Shown here: in pieces, positions 33,487 to 45,710 of the stretch
Numbering within the stretch: the first letter of the stretch is position 1
How the letters are laid out: the number at the start of each line of letters is the position of its first letter
DNA from: Pteria penguin
Taxonomy: Eukaryota > Mollusca > Bivalvia > Pterioida > Pteriidae
Length of the DNA stretch: 64,000 nt
Assembly: GCA_035048485.1 (NCBI GenBank)
Contig: CM068590.1
Coordinates: forward strand, 7,074,329 to 7,138,328
Reading direction: 5' to 3'
The notes under the pieces: model-generated
What the model saw: the letters and a program-made list of their open reading frames with translations, nothing else
What the model was told of the DNA's origin: nothing
Database searches by the model: none
Translations under genes and position numbers: made by a program

Positions 33487-33774
33487 AAAATACGAAAATA
33501 ACAGGTGTCACGCCTATGGCACTAACAACAATGTACAACAGTGGACATTCACGGACCCCTGAAATTCAGAGGTGAAACCAGGTGCCCGGGAGGAGTGAGC
33601 GTCTCCTGTTTGGCTAGCTACACCCACCGTGAATGCCTTGACATACAGACGAAACAATATAATTCAGCGCTGTATATATACACGAATGTGAACAAACACT
33701 GTGCAGAAAGTGTCACAGCCTCATAACATCAGGAAAAAGGGTATAATAACACTTAAGTCAAACCCTCCGCGGGA
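33487..33774 (+). repeat. dispersed repeat family C, copy 2 of a tandem pair
   Basis: Offset from copy 1 by 338 bp and about 95% alike by eye. Both end in AAACCCTCCGCGGG. The two copies could be terminal direct repeats or a recent tandem duplication. Confidence 0.85.
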
Positions 33775-33929
33775 TTAATGTAATTTTTAAAATCCTATCA
33801 TGAATCGAAAGCTGGTGAAAAACTGCGAAAGATAATTCTGTTGTTTCATTTTCTTTTACTCGTAACAGTCTCAGTTTAAATAGGCGGCCATGATGTCAAA
33901 CCAGATTGAAAGTCCTATGGAAAAAGCCA

Positions 33930-34268
33930 ATTTTACTGGGCTCGTAACCGAAAGGTCCCGGTTTCGACTCCCGCTGTGGCACACCGCTGTCCTGTCTTTC
34001 GGATGAAACAGTAAAAGCCGATATGTTTGACACGCGAAAGAGAAAACAGAAGACATCTGACGACGCTGTTATGACACAAATCACCAAAGACATGCACTAT
34101 AATACTATACACATTGTGGCCACGGGGTCATTGCGCCTACGACCTGTGCCACTGGTAGGATGTGTCCTTTGCAAAAGAATAAATTTGTATACAATGTATC
34201 AAGCAGATGCCGTCACCATATACGTGAAATAGTCGTGGAGTGTCGTAAAAGAATAACCTATCAATTAA
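33930..34268 (+). mobile_element. SINE family A copy
   Basis: CGAAAGGTCCCGGTTTCGAC (B-box region), CTGTCCTGTCTTTCGGATGA, AACAGTAAAAGCCGATATGT, then GATGCCGTCACCATATACGT, GAAATAGTCGTGGAGTGTCG and TATCAATTAA. The head is truncated. Confidence 0.85.
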
Positions 34269-34507
34269 CCCGATACAACTTAGTAATGATATAGGGATAT
34301 ATATCGAAAGATTATTTTTGCCGCCTTTTTTAAAAACTGCAAGGCGTAAATATACCCTAACAAATTGTAAGCCAATTTAGGCAGGGGGTCTGAGGGCCGC
34401 CTTTGAGGACCCCAAGACGAAGTCCTGATGGGGACCCATGAGGGCGAAGCCCCCGGAAGCTCCTGGGTTTTTATGCATTTATACGTTCATTTTCAACGTC
34501 GAAATTG

Positions 34508-34676
34508 ACTAGGGGCAGGCTTGGTGTAGTGGCGCCGACGATCCCGGTTCGATTCCCGGGTTGCGCCACTATGTTTAAGAGGTTGGTAACCTCATGCTTC
34601 CATGTTGCGATATAACTGAAAAATTGTTGAAATCGACGTAAAACACCAATCAACCAACCAACCAACAATCGAAATT
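34508..34676 (+). mobile_element. tRNA-derived SINE, family B
   Basis: Head GGGGCAGGCTTGGTGTAGTG, B-box-like GGTTCGATTCCCGGG, body AAGAGGTTGGTAACCTCATG and GTAAAACACCAATCAACCAA, tail (CAAC)n. Compared with the 57.9-kb copy the stretch between A-box and B-box is shortened by about 20 bp. Confidence 0.85.
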
Positions 34677-34784
34677 GACTCGTTTTTGTTTATTTCAACC
34701 GCAGTGCAGCATGTTAAATGAATGTTTTGCAACATCACTTTCAACTGGAAAATGTAAACCTGTATATAACGGCCAGCCTTGATG

Positions 34785-34945
34785 TTTTTTCCTTTTGTAG
34801 TTGTTGTTTTATTTTGTTTGGTTTATGTTAGTTTTTGCTTTGGGGGATTTTATTTTTTGGGGGGGAGGTATTTTCTTTTTCTTTTTTCTTTTATTTTCTT
34901 TTTTCTTTTCTTTTCCTGTTTTTTTTTTCTTCGTGTCTCAGTCAC
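34785..34945 (+). promoter_or_regulatory. long T-rich tract ending in a possible 3' splice site
   Basis: T-rich with G and C interruptions, ending TTTTTCTTCGTGTCTCAG at about 34941. This would make a strong acceptor, followed by an open stretch (RRRKRFDDLIDVDIETPFDE) to about 35080. No matching upstream exon or known domain, so an exon is possible but unproven. Confidence 0.25.
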
Positions 34946-35408
34946 TTTTCACTATAGGGAAACTAAAATTGCAGTTTTCTGTTCCCCGAAGACGAAAACG
35001 TTTCGATGACCTGATCGATGTCGATATCGAGACTCCCTTCGACGAGCCATCAGGAACCGTTGTCTCTACCCTTCCCCTTCTTTTTGTCATCTTTAGGCTT
35101 TTTTATATTAAAAAAATCCAAGTTTTGATTGACTTGCTTCATCCCCTTTTACTTCTCTTCATGATCTCGACTTTTTGTCAACGCTGTTTACAGAGTATAC
35201 CAAGTTAGATATTATCTATTTAGTTACTTTTCACCATATACACGTACTAGAAGTAAACGACGTAATTGATTACGTGAATTGCGAAGTATTTTGCAGAGCA
35301 CGTGCTGAGGTCGCCACTGTGGTTATTAGGTATAGTGGCGACATCTTAATATTTCTATAAGGTCATTCAATATATATGCAGACAATCTGCACATAAAACT
35401 GTATAATA

Positions 35409-35444
35409 TGAAATTAATCTCTCTCTCTCTCTCTCTCTCTCTCC
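35409..35444. repeat. (CT)n microsatellite
   Basis: Pure CT dinucleotides over about 30 bp. Confidence 0.9.
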
Positions 35445-35819
35445 TTTTACATAAAATTTTCAATAATTTTTTTTTGGACCAAAAATGTTGTAAGCCCAGG
35501 CTTTTTTGCTACATAGTCAGTTACGCCAATGAACTGGACCAACAATTGCCTGTTTCCAACATGACGGAAAGTATGAACTGGTCAAAGACTGATTAAATAT
35601 TTGGCAAAGGTTTGCTGTTAATATATCTGTGTCCTCTATTAACAGACGAGGATTAATTAAATCGGGACAACATGCCTTCCTACTGCCAATCAATTTCAGA
35701 ATAATTTTACATCCCTCTCTGATGCATTTATGCTATCAAAAGAGAATACAGATGGTTCAAAAATAAATTTCTTTGTAGTACATCATATAGTCACTTTAAT
35801 TGTGTGATGAAGGACACAG

Positions 35820-37262
35820 AGACCACCCGATATTCTGAAGGCTCAATAGTCCGAAGGGTCGATAGTAACCCGAACGGGTAGCCAAAACGTCGAAAAGTGA
35901 CAAAAACTGACGAAAAGGAGTAGTTGATCTCTCTGTCTGAATAATACAATACCACTATTACAGTGTGTCGGTAATATTCATACGGCAATGAGTATGAATA
36001 TTAAATTACTATTGTTTTTGTCTGTCAGTTGCTATAAAATTAGGATTACACAGACGCCCAATAGTCCAAAGGTCCGATTGTCTGACAGCCCGATGGGTCG
36101 ATGGTCCGACAGTCCGAAGATTCAATCTAAACAAAATGCCTTGTGGGTAAACTATCGAGGCAAGTAAGTGAATTCGAATTCGTGTTTTGTGGCCCATTTC
36201 GGCAAGTAAGTGAATTCGAATTCGTGTTTTGTGGCCCATTTCTCAATTTCGTAACTTATAGTAAGTGCTTGCTAGTACTTGGTTATGTAATATGTATCAA
36301 GGGAACAACCATTCGATGATCCTGAAGGGAAGAGGGGTTGGCAAAATTTGTTGCGACAGAAGGACTAGGACAGAAAATTTACTTTCAAGTAAACGAAGGT
36401 CATTTACATGATTTTAATACTGATTGACAATTGAAAATCTCGAGAGGAAATTCAGTGTATTGATACGAGCGGGACTTGTAGGGGAATTAAGGACTTATAT
36501 GTGAACAATTTTTTTAGGAATTCATTCATACGAAGCGGGTTGAATGAAATAATCAAATAATTTGACAAGCGATTCGATATTTATTTATATTGGGGAAGGG
36601 GGGGGGGGTTGATTGGCACTTATTTCTAAAGCAAATTATGCAGCGATTATGAGACGAGGGTTTTCAGACCTCGGATGACCCTTCTGTTTTCGTACTTTCG
36701 TAATTACGTCTTTTTATCTTACCCGAGTTGAAGACTCGAGGCAGCTCTTGTGATCAACGTTCGTTCGTCCGTACATCGTAATTAAGACTATAAAATATTC
36801 GACTTTTCCAGAACTGCTCGATGAACTTTAATGAAATTTGGTATCAATGAAGCACTTGTGGCCCTCTTCAACTTTTGTTGTTTTTAGCCTGAACCGCCCA
36901 TGGATAAATCCGGGAAGGAACTATAATAAGTCATGGTGGGCTCCTTCATTGGGTAAACTTCTTATTCAGTGTCGATGACTACAGTGACAAACTGAATGCA
37001 TCAGGCTGACCTGAGAGCATGCAGGAAGAACTCCATTACTCATGATTCAGTTATTACTATTATTATTACATGACTTTCGGAATATTGAATATCCGGACGA
37101 TTGGACCTTCGATTTATTGTACCTTCGGACTATTGGAATTCGAATTATCGGGCCATCGAATCTGCGTTTTATCAGGCCTTCCTACTATCGGGCCTTCCTA
37201 CTATCAGGCCATCGAATCTGCGTACTATCGGACCATTGGAGTATCGGCTCTTCTCTAGGGCC
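35820..37262. repeat. inverted fields of GTCCGA/TCGGAC motifs
   Basis: 35820-36130 is full of CAATAGTCCGAAGGGTCGAT-like words; 37075-37262 holds the inverted words (GGACCTTCG, CTATCGGGCCATCGAATCTG). About 950 bp of unrelated sequence lie between. A short single field is at 28080-28115. The arrangement resembles a second foldback-like element, but the ends are not defined. Confidence 0.5.
36159..36242 (+). repeat. perfect 42-bp tandem duplication
   Basis: Two identical copies starting GGCAAGTAAGTGAATTCGAA, each with the palindrome GAATTCGAATTC. Confidence 0.95.
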
Positions 37263-37554
37263 ATCCCTCATATTATTACCATAACACAACTCAGTAGCAT
37301 TCATCTTTGCAGCACAAAGCCAAAGTTTGGTATTTCTGTTTTCATTATCAGGTTTCCCTTTGGAGGCCTACGAGTACTTTCTACGTGGATTTCGTTCATA
37401 ACCTCGATATGATCACGCGAACATGAAGGATAATAATTAAGCGTTGTACGCACGTGCCTGATTGGGGGAAATGCGGAACACTGTCATCCTAATATTGGTG
37501 GAATCGCTTCTCAGGCTCAAAGCGTATCGTCTGACATCGCTCTGAAGATAACAA

Positions 37555-38140
37555 CCAGATGATGGTATCAAACAGGTTATGGTATAAACCAGATGATGGT
37601 ATAAACCAGGTGATGGCATAAACCAGGTGATGGTATTAACCAGATGATGGTACATGTATCAACCAGATGATGGTATGAACCAGGTGATGATATCAACCAG
37701 ATGATGGTATAAACCAGATGATGCTATAAACCAGGTGATGGTATAAACCAGATGATGGTATCAACCAGGTGATGGTATAAATCAGATGATGGTATAAACC
37801 AGATGATGGCATCAAACAGACGATGGTATAAACCGGATGATGGTATGGTATAAACCAGGTGATGGTATATACCAGATGATGGTATAAACCAGATGATGGT
37901 GTAAACCAGGTGATGGTATAAACAAGATAATAGCATAAACCAGTTGATGGTATAAACCAGATGATGGTATAAACCAGATGATGGTGTAAACCAGGTGATG
38001 GTATAAACAAGATAATAGCATAAACCAGTTGATGGTATAAACCAGATGATGGTATAAACCAGATGATGGTATAAACCACGTGATGGCATAAACCAGATGA
38101 TGGTATAAACCGGATGATGGTATGAATCAGGTGATGGCAT
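37555..38140. repeat. 17-bp minisatellite
   Basis: More than thirty units of the type ACCAGATGATGGTATAA. The period is not a multiple of three, yet the minus strand has no stop in any phase, so three overlapping frames look open (IIWFIPSSGLYHHLVYT-like); artefacts. Confidence 0.95.
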
Positions 38141-38149
38141 CATCCTGAT

Positions 38150-38800
38150 GACGATATCAGTCTCATAATTGTATTAACACGATACTGGGCCTTGGTTAAA
38201 TTTAAAGGACCCGAGTTATGCAAGCTGAAATAAAGCGAATGAGTGTTTTGCGCCACTGGCAGATGCCAAAAAAGAAGGTCATGTGCTGCAATGACTGCCG
38301 GGTGAGATTTCCGGAACTCCGACTGGACACTTTGTTTATAGGGGCCAACATTTTTTTTTTCGAAAAGTAATTTATTTCTCTGAACGTATCAAAAAATAAA
38401 CTTCAGAATCTACAGAACGTTTACATTAAAAACACCGGTTCGGACATAAAACACCAACTAATATCAAATGGTGGTTGTAATTTATAGATACTATAATAAA
38501 GTCCTCTTTGAATTTTTGAAGTTGCAAATTTATTGAGAAGCTGAACGTTAAGGGTTCGAACACGTTAACAATATCTTAACAGAAATTTGATTGAGTGATA
38601 TATTGTTTAATCATAGTAATTTAGATGGTAAACACATTTCAAACTTAGTTAAACATCGGTTAACAAATATTTCTTGCTAGTCAATGATGCTTAATATAGA
38701 TACATTATCAAAATGTCATGTGTATAAACACTTAAGTGACTATGATACTTTTTATTCATAAGCCAGTCTATAGTTTATATAAGTAAAGAAGTTCATATTT
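38150..38800. other. no gene recognised
   Basis: AT-rich sequence ahead of the LINE fragment; earlier, more decayed LINE sequence may be here but cannot be read. Confidence 0.4.
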
Positions 38801-38802
38801 AA

Positions 38803-38965
38803 AATTGAGACCTTCATCTTGTTTATGTATTGAAACAGCTCGATAAAATGTGTAGACGAGTATGTCCTTTATGTAAAGCAGACAAAGACGATGAAATTCA
38901 ATTTATGTTAACATGTCCCGCCTACCAAAACTTAAGAAAAAGACCTTCTGTCTTTAAATCAGATA
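38803..38965 (+). pseudogene. 3' end of a LINE reverse-transcriptase ORF
   Basis: LRPSSCLCIETAR, a frame shift, then CRRVCPLCKADKDDEIQFML and TCPAYQNLRKR. This is the terminal pattern of many non-LTR retrotransposon ORF2 proteins: (L/I)R.S.H.L.IE.GR followed by C-x2-C...(E/D)DE.HF...CP.Y..LR. Only this C-terminal piece remains, with a stop and a frame change. Confidence 0.8.
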
Positions 38966-39104
38966 ACACAAAAGAATTGTGTACTAAACATTGAAAAAAT
39001 ATTAAACACGTTTACAATGCAAGAAAAACAGAGAACGATATAACCAGCATTAGCGTGAAGCATTCACACACTTGACCTTATTGTATCTGAGCTATGTGTA
39101 TATT

Positions 39105-39722
39105 TGTTTGTATATCTATAAGCAGTATAAGTTGTATATTTGTATATCTATAAGCAGTATAAGCTGTATATCTATAAGCAGTATAAGTTGTATATTTGTT
39201 TGTATATCTATAAGCAGTATAAGCTGTATATTTGTCTGACATCTATAAGCAGTATAAGTTGTATATTTGTTTGTATATCTATAAGCAGTATAAGTTGTAT
39301 ATTTGTTTGTATATCTATAAGCAGTATAAGCTGAATATTTGTCTGTACATCTATAAGCAGTATAAGTTGTATATTTGTTTGTATATCTATAAGCAGTATA
39401 AGTTATATATTTGTTTGTATATCTATAAGCAGTATAAGTACTATATTTATTTGTATATCTATAAGCAGTATAAGTTGTATATTTATTTGTACATCTATAA
39501 GCAGTATAAGTTGTATATTTATTTGTATATCTACAAGCGGTATAAGTTGTATATTTGTTTGTATATCTATAAGCAGTATAAGTTGTATATTTGTTTGTAT
39601 AACTACAAACAGTATAAGTTGTATACTTGTTTGTAAATCTATAAGCAGTATTAGTCTGTATATCTATAAGCAGTATAAGTTGTATATTGGTTTGTATATC
39701 TATAAGCAGTATAAGTTGTTTT
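39105..39722. repeat. 36-bp minisatellite, about 17 copies
   Basis: Units contain TATCTATAAGCAGTATAAGT and TGTATATTTGTTTG. YKQYKLYICLYI frames are artefacts of the 36-bp period. Confidence 0.95.
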
Positions 39723-40040
39723 TGATGAATAAACTATACTATTAAGAAGTATGCCAGGCCTTGGACAAGATTGGAACCTGTCACCTGTTACTTGTAGATA
39801 ACCAATCGATCAACTAAAGAGGATTGTTTATTTCTCGGGGGAGGGGAGGTTCTATTGAAGCGAAATTTACATTTATGTCATCTTTAAAAGAAATATGTGC
39901 ATCCAACAAATATATCATGTGTAAATCTAAAATATGAAAGAATTTGATATAATTTGTTTTGTCATCTGTTTAGATTAAGACAGAGTAGTATCAGTGTTCT
40001 GAAAACATTGCCTTCTAATGATAAAATCAAAATGATAAGT

Positions 40041-41780
40041 TTATTCTTCATATTTGATCATTTTCACATTGGATGACCGATCTGCTACCCACACATATCC
40101 CAGATCGTCTACGTCTATAGACACAGGACAATGGATCCCATCCTTCTGTGTAGCCAGGTACTGTATAAACTGACCATCCTGGTCCACTATATGTGAATAC
40201 GGTCGTTACCACGATCTGTGATAAGGAGACGACCCTGACGGTCAGAACACAGGTCGTGAGGATCAAACTTAGAATCACTGCCGTGACCGCAATATGTGAA
40301 TCGGTGGTCCCCATTCTTCTTAAACACTGCGACCTTCTGACAGTTATCCGACACGCAGATGTAGCCCGTGAGTTTATTGATAGTAATATAGTTGGGATAT
40401 TTCACATGTTTACTCTTGATCTCTCTGACCACCCGCCCGTTGTCATTGTAGATCCTTATAATTCCTCCCTCCATACGGACCACCAGCTCCCCACTCATTA
40501 GCCGGCATAGACATAGTGGTTTGTAACCCTCCGTGGTGAAGAGTGTGCTGACCTGACCACGAGGAGATAATGACCTGATACATCGATTGCTGTAATCACT
40601 GTACACTAGTCCACCATTATCTGTTACACACATATCGGACAACCAATACAATGTAAATCCAGCATCCACAGTAAGGACCACGTTACCACTCCTCTCCAAT
40701 TTATCAAACTCTGTGGTACCATGACCATGTACCCAGGCTTCATTTGGTGATCGTAGTCTTAGTCGCCATACGCCGTACTTCATAGTCAGCTCAGTCTCAC
40801 ACACTGGATCCTGGATCAACTTATGTATTGCTTTGTTATTTACGTTTTTATTGGTCACCTTCTCTGTATTGTGGTCACTCTCTAAGTTCTCTCCTTTACT
40901 TTCTCCTGAGTAAGATATACTACTGGTAGTGGCAGGCTTGCTATGATCCATAGTAACTAGTGATCCGAACTGCTGTTGTAGGTTTTCTCTTGATATACGG
41001 CCTGGGGTAGAAGAATGATGGAAGAAGCTGAGTAGCATCAACATAGTTCGAAGCCACGTCCACTGAGATTTCATGCCGTTGTTTCATGAATTTCAGCAAG
41101 TCAACCGGGTCAGCTGATCGTAGGTGTTTATCATAGAAGACAATTTCTTCATCAAAGTGGTGTAACATTTCCTTGGTTTTTCTGACTTCTCCCTGTAACA
41201 GTGGCATAATGGTGTCATCCTTGATCTTCTGTAGTTCTTCCATATTTTCTGCCAGTATATCATCTACCTCTTTATGGATATGTTGTGCGCTATCTTTCAT
41301 TTTCTGTTCAATTTCGGCAATGGCACTAAGGATGTCGTTTTGCGACTTATCTAGTCCTTCAATTTCCTTGCTTAGACAGGGTCGGATAGTCTGAGACAAT
41401 GTCTGCAGTTGGGAAATGGCTTTGGATTTGATGACGTCGTAAGCATCACTAATCCTGGAGAGCTCATGCTTTACGTGACTGTCTACTATACATGGTGATC
41501 ACACCGGGGATTCACATGGTTTGCAGTAAAGTTGATAACGCTCTCCAGGATGACTGGAACATTCGGACTGTGTGGCTGTTCTCTGTCCTACTTCAGACGT
41601 GTATGGGACAGCTTCATGGTGTCGGTAAAGCTTCTTGGATAAGTGGTCGTCTTTACAGGGGGAACAGAGCTTAATCCCACATGGCTTACAGTAGTGTTTT
41701 GCTGTATTGTCACAAAAGTCGCAAACTGCTGACCACTGCGCATGCGTGTCGTAGTCAACGCTGGTGGTATTATCTGACAT
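40041..41780 (-). pseudogene. TRIM2/3-like B-box, coiled-coil, NHL protein, disrupted
   Basis: Intronless 1.74-kb coding region. It opens with ATG at 41780, two B-boxes (CDFCDNTAKHYCKPCGIKLC; CSSHPGERYQLYCKPCESPV), a coiled coil (GLDKSQNDILSAIAEIEQKM, then HIHKEVDDILAENMEELQKI), a linker PGRISRENLQQQFGS, and a C-terminal beta-propeller with NHL-type blades (DPHDLCSDRQGRLLITDRGN). There is no RING. Three lesions: TGA at 41501-41499, exactly where the next zinc-ligand Cys of the second B-box belongs; a one-base shift near 41008-41016; and a two-base insertion near 40187, after which the last blade (VWVADRSSNVKMIKYEE) runs in another frame to TAA at 40041. Intact relatives are ubiquitin ligase-type or RNA-binding scaffold proteins, strongly expanded in bivalves. 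Likely a recent pseudogene; assembly indels could explain the frameshifts but not the TGA. Confidence 0.85.
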
Positions 41781-41799
41781 GTCCTTTTTTCACTATTGG

Positions 41800-43025
41800 T
41801 CCAATACTATGTTCTGAAATAGGTCAATAGAAAACTAAACTGTTCTGAAAGAAACGGAAACGACTTTTAGAAGTAACATTTTGTTTGTATTGAGATCATA
41901 TTTTAAAAAATAATACTTTTCGAGATATTATCATGTAAATACCGATTTCAGTCGCAGAACTGTGACTTTACACACGTAATAGAATAAGCAGGGGCAAATG
42001 TTTGAAATATAACCCTTTTCTTGGAAGCAAATCAAATTACATTTATATCCGAAGTTCCTTTCCTTCGAATTTCATCAGCGCCCTTAATTGGGGTTTGAAT
42101 TATCATATGCAAACCATCCACCTCCTTTTCCTTTTGTGCTAATGTAAAGAGCACAAGCTTAACACCCCCGGCCCCTTTTGGGGTCTCCTCTTTCATTTTG
42201 TTTTTATTTATATTTTTTTTTTATTATTTTATTTTTTCATGCTAATTATCATGTTAAGAAAGAGCATTGTGACTGTACACTGCAATCCATCTATCTATAT
42301 TGGTTCTTTCTATAATCTGCCACGCCAATATTTGCATCACAATCCGGACTCCTGTATCCTATTTCCCCAGCTGTTATTACAAATAGGAAACCGAAAGTAA
42401 AGACTTACTTTGCAGTATGTTATGGTTTAAGCGTATTTTGTACTTGCATAACTCATACATTATGATCAGAAGGACTCTAAGAAATAATGTTTCTATATCT
42501 TAAGCGCAATATTTCTATACGTTAACTTACCTCACTACTTCTGAATAAGAACATTCAACACATATACACCCTATGTACGCGGAGTTTACAATAATGTGAT
42601 GTAGTACTTGAACAAGTTTCAATAATTATAAATTGTCAAGGTCACATTTATATAAGTAATCTAGATATACAGGGATTACATGGTCGAGAGATAGAGAGGA
42701 GGGGGGACTGTTAGTGGGAAAAAGTAGGTACACATGGCCATAAGAAAGGAGACGGAGGAGCTATATATAGACCCCACTTCCATTGTCCCGTAACGTAATC
42801 TAGACTGTGACATCCTCTACCCGCCTCCATGTCACCCTTGCTTCCCTGTTTGATCCCTTGCTCTTCTGACTTTTAATTCATGTCGCTTATGTTTCCTTCC
42901 TCTCCCTCCACTTATGCTTACCTCTTCTATTCACCCCCCCCCCCTTCTCTAGATACATGCTTGTGCTGGTATATAATATGACATATTTCTAACTTTCATC
43001 AAATTTTCCAACGGGCGAATGTATT
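41800..43025. other. no gene recognised
   Basis: Upstream region of the TRIM pseudogene; T-rich tract near 42200, CT-rich sequence near 42830-42950. No promoter element I can support. Confidence 0.4.
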
Positions 43026-43027
43026 TG

Positions 43028-43262
43028 ATCTTTAGTACTATAAGTCGGCGTGGTCTAGTGAAGGAGGTGATCGGCACGTAACCCGGGTCCCGGATTCGAT
43101 TTCGGCTGTGGGAACACCAGATGAGACAGTCAGCATTCCTCACTGCTGGACACATTGCAAAGGTATTAATTTCTATGCAATTCGTCAGGTAGATGCCGTC
43201 ATACGTGAAATAACCGTGGAGTGACGTAAACAATAGCCACTCGATCAATCGATTGATCTTTT
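43028..43262 (+). mobile_element. SINE family A copy
   Basis: GTCGGCGTGGTCTAGTGAAG (A-box), GTCCCGGATTCGATTTCGGC (B-box), CACATTGCAAAGGTATTAAT, AGGTAGATGCCGTCATACGT, GTGGAGTGACGTAAACAATA and a CAATCGATTGA tail. A piece of the middle is missing. Confidence 0.87.
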
Positions 43263-43630
43263 CTTCCTTCGTAGATTAGAGTGACATTCTAGTCATTTTC
43301 ATCAACAACGCAGTAGTTGTCTTTAAAACTCATCATTGGAAAAATGATTGACAAATCATTGATTACTGATCCTGAAATCGCCATTTTCATATTTAAGTAG
43401 TAATGCAGTCATTGCGAAGTCTTTCTGAGTGTTATCACCACGCATACATAGAACTTTTTTTCAGTACAGGATGTGAATTTATACGAAAAGTGAATTTCAA
43501 AACATTTCAATTGTGTTCAAATCTCTGAAGATGAACAGAGCAGGCGTGGTTTAAGTGATGAGGTACTCGTATGAAAGAATGCGACCTTTGCAACTTTGCT
43601 ATAATAAAGACCGTGAAGGCATGTTTACAG

Positions 43631-43824
43631 CATGCGCGGATACAGAGGGGGGGGGGGGGTTAGGGGGGGGTCTGGAAACCCCCCCCCCCCCCCGGGACTC
43701 CGAAAATTTTACCCAAAAAAAGGTAACATTTGGGCATTTTTGGGTTGGACCCCCCTCGTCTAAGAGAAAAATTTACCTTTTTTGGTTGGACCCCCTCTGA
43801 CAAAAATTTCTGGATCCGCGCATG
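43631..43824. mobile_element. 194-bp MITE with CATGCGCGGAT ends
   Basis: Ends are CATGCGCGGATACAGAGGGG and, at the right, AAATTTCTGGATCCGCGCATG-type sequence, inverted to each other. TACAG stands directly on both sides (43626-43630 and 43825-43829). The inside has long G and C homopolymers and two GGTTGGACCCCC words. No frame. Confidence 0.75.
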
Positions 43825-44265
43825 TACAGTAATGGTCGGGGAGGTAAATCCGGAGGCGCCGCAGTATACCCGGACGATTGCTATTTTTGTTACTCATTTA
43901 CCATTTTAAGTAATTTTAATTGCACATCTTTATAAACTGTATGCCGATTTACATTTTAATATTTCTTCATTATCGTGATTTGAACGAACCGTCCGGATTT
44001 GTCTTTCAGACATGACCAGTAAGTGTTCGAGTATTTGTCGAAAATGTTGCATGCTTTCTTTCGCGCCACTTTGAAACTGTGCCCATTGAAATCGGTATTC
44101 TTAATCCGTGGATTATCTCGGTTAAATATAAATGTAATTTTGATTTATGTCTCTGTAAAGCCCCTACCAAGAACAGAGAGATAATTCAAAATTACATTTT
44201 TATTTAAACTAATGACAATTTCTGCGTGATGTTTATCTCGAATTGTATTTGTTATTATCCACTGG

Positions 44266-44332
44266 CGGATCCAGAGGGGGGAGGGGTCGAGGGGTCCCCC
44301 CCCCCTTTTGAGATTCCTATAAATGACCTCCC

Positions 44333-44368
<36 letters not shown>

Positions 44369-44385
44369 AGGGAAGGAATCCACGC
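44266..44385. repeat. MITE end fragment next to (GA)n
   Basis: GGCGGATCCAGAGGGGGGAG and a C run resemble the left end of the 43.6-kb MITE; after 44335 (GA)n and GGGA repeats follow. Confidence 0.6.
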
Positions 44386-45261
44386 ATTATAAACAATAGT
44401 ATAATATTTGTGTTATGCCGTTATGCTGTCTACAGCTGCTCGCCGGATAAGGTTTGTCGTTTTAACGGTTTAGAACTGTCAAATTTTATTAATTGCTCTG
44501 CGAGATGCATTGCAACATAGTAAAACTCCCGATCAATGAGGCAAGTTTACACATGGTGAGTGGCCATGTTTTGCAATTATGTAACCGTCAGACGGACATA
44601 AAGAAAATATATGCATATAAAATAATATAAAAGTGAATGAAAATGGTAAGTTTAACTTTTATACCCCTTGTACCCCTTGATGCTACATATTCAGGGGGGA
44701 TCAAATGGTCGTTTTTTATGGGAGCAGACTCATTGAGTGGACAAAGAGTCGCTTCGATAAGTTATATTTCTTTTTTTCTGTTTTGTAAATGAGAGATTTC
44801 TATTCAAACCATGCCTATTCTTTAATGATATTGATAAAGATCCAATTGCCTTAAAACTTGGAACATGACAACATCCTTATAAAGCGTGATGCGTCGACAA
44901 ATGAAAAAATTCGCCCGAATTTCCTCTAAACTTTATGAACTTTTATGAACAACTCCTCAACTTGTTTATGCATATACAATCTAATTACTTATTTGAGTGT
45001 AGAAATGAGATTAAAATTGGTAAATCTAGACTTAAAATGTACAAACAAAGTATTATCAGAATTTTGTAGGAGTAAGACGATAAAGTTAGGAGTAAGAACT
45101 ATTAGGTAAATATTTATAGGAGTTTTTTATTCATAGCACTAAAATGTTACTGTGCCCTTTTCATATATTGTGCGTGGCTATGACCTTTTCTTTACAGCAA
45201 TTCGTCGTATTAAATGTTACGTACAGAGGGTAATATTATGTAAGCATGTATATTTTGGACA

Positions 45262-45710
45262 TTTGTAGCGGTGTGGCTAGTTAAACAGGAGACGTTCACT
45301 CCCCCAACAGAACCTTTATAAAACATTTTAGAGCACGACTCGGTGCTCCAAAGTGACTATGTGCTCGAAGTTTATCGAGGTTATAGAATATCTGGAGCAT
45401 GACAGCGTGCTCCAATCTCGAGTATGTTCTCAAAAATTTCAAAACCGGATAGGACCATATTCAGAACCGTGCGTGTATGCACTCACAGGAATCGGGATCG
45501 AAAGCGTAAAGATTATAACCTCATCCGTACTCAAACTCAAGAGTGAGTAGGGGTTTGGAGTATGAATACAGGCTTAGAATTGAACACGCGTAAAAGTTGT
45601 TTTAGCTCGGGTGCTAGTCTCACCTCTGAATTTCAGGGACCCATGCATGATCACTGTGGTACATTGTTGTGAGTGCCACAGATACATGACTTTATTCACT
45701 TTCGTATTAC
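45262..45710 (-). repeat. dispersed repeat family C, minus copy split by an insertion
   Basis: 45268-45304 (GTGTGGCTAGTTAAACAGGA, GACGTTCACTCCC) and 45610-45700 (CTCACCTCTGAATTTCAGGG, ACCCATGCATGATCACTGTG, GTACATTGTTGTGAGTGCCA) are inverted neighbours of the 33-kb copies. About 300 bp of unrelated sequence lie between; no duplication of the target is obvious. Confidence 0.7.

Noticed and set aside
34779..35009. Phe-rich 76-codon frame
   Set aside because: Translation of a T-rich tract; only a possible splice acceptor is worth noting.
41499..41501. Selenocysteine codon in the TRIM frame
   Set aside because: Two frameshifts in the same gene make decay the simpler reading, and B-box zinc ligands are not known as Sec sites.
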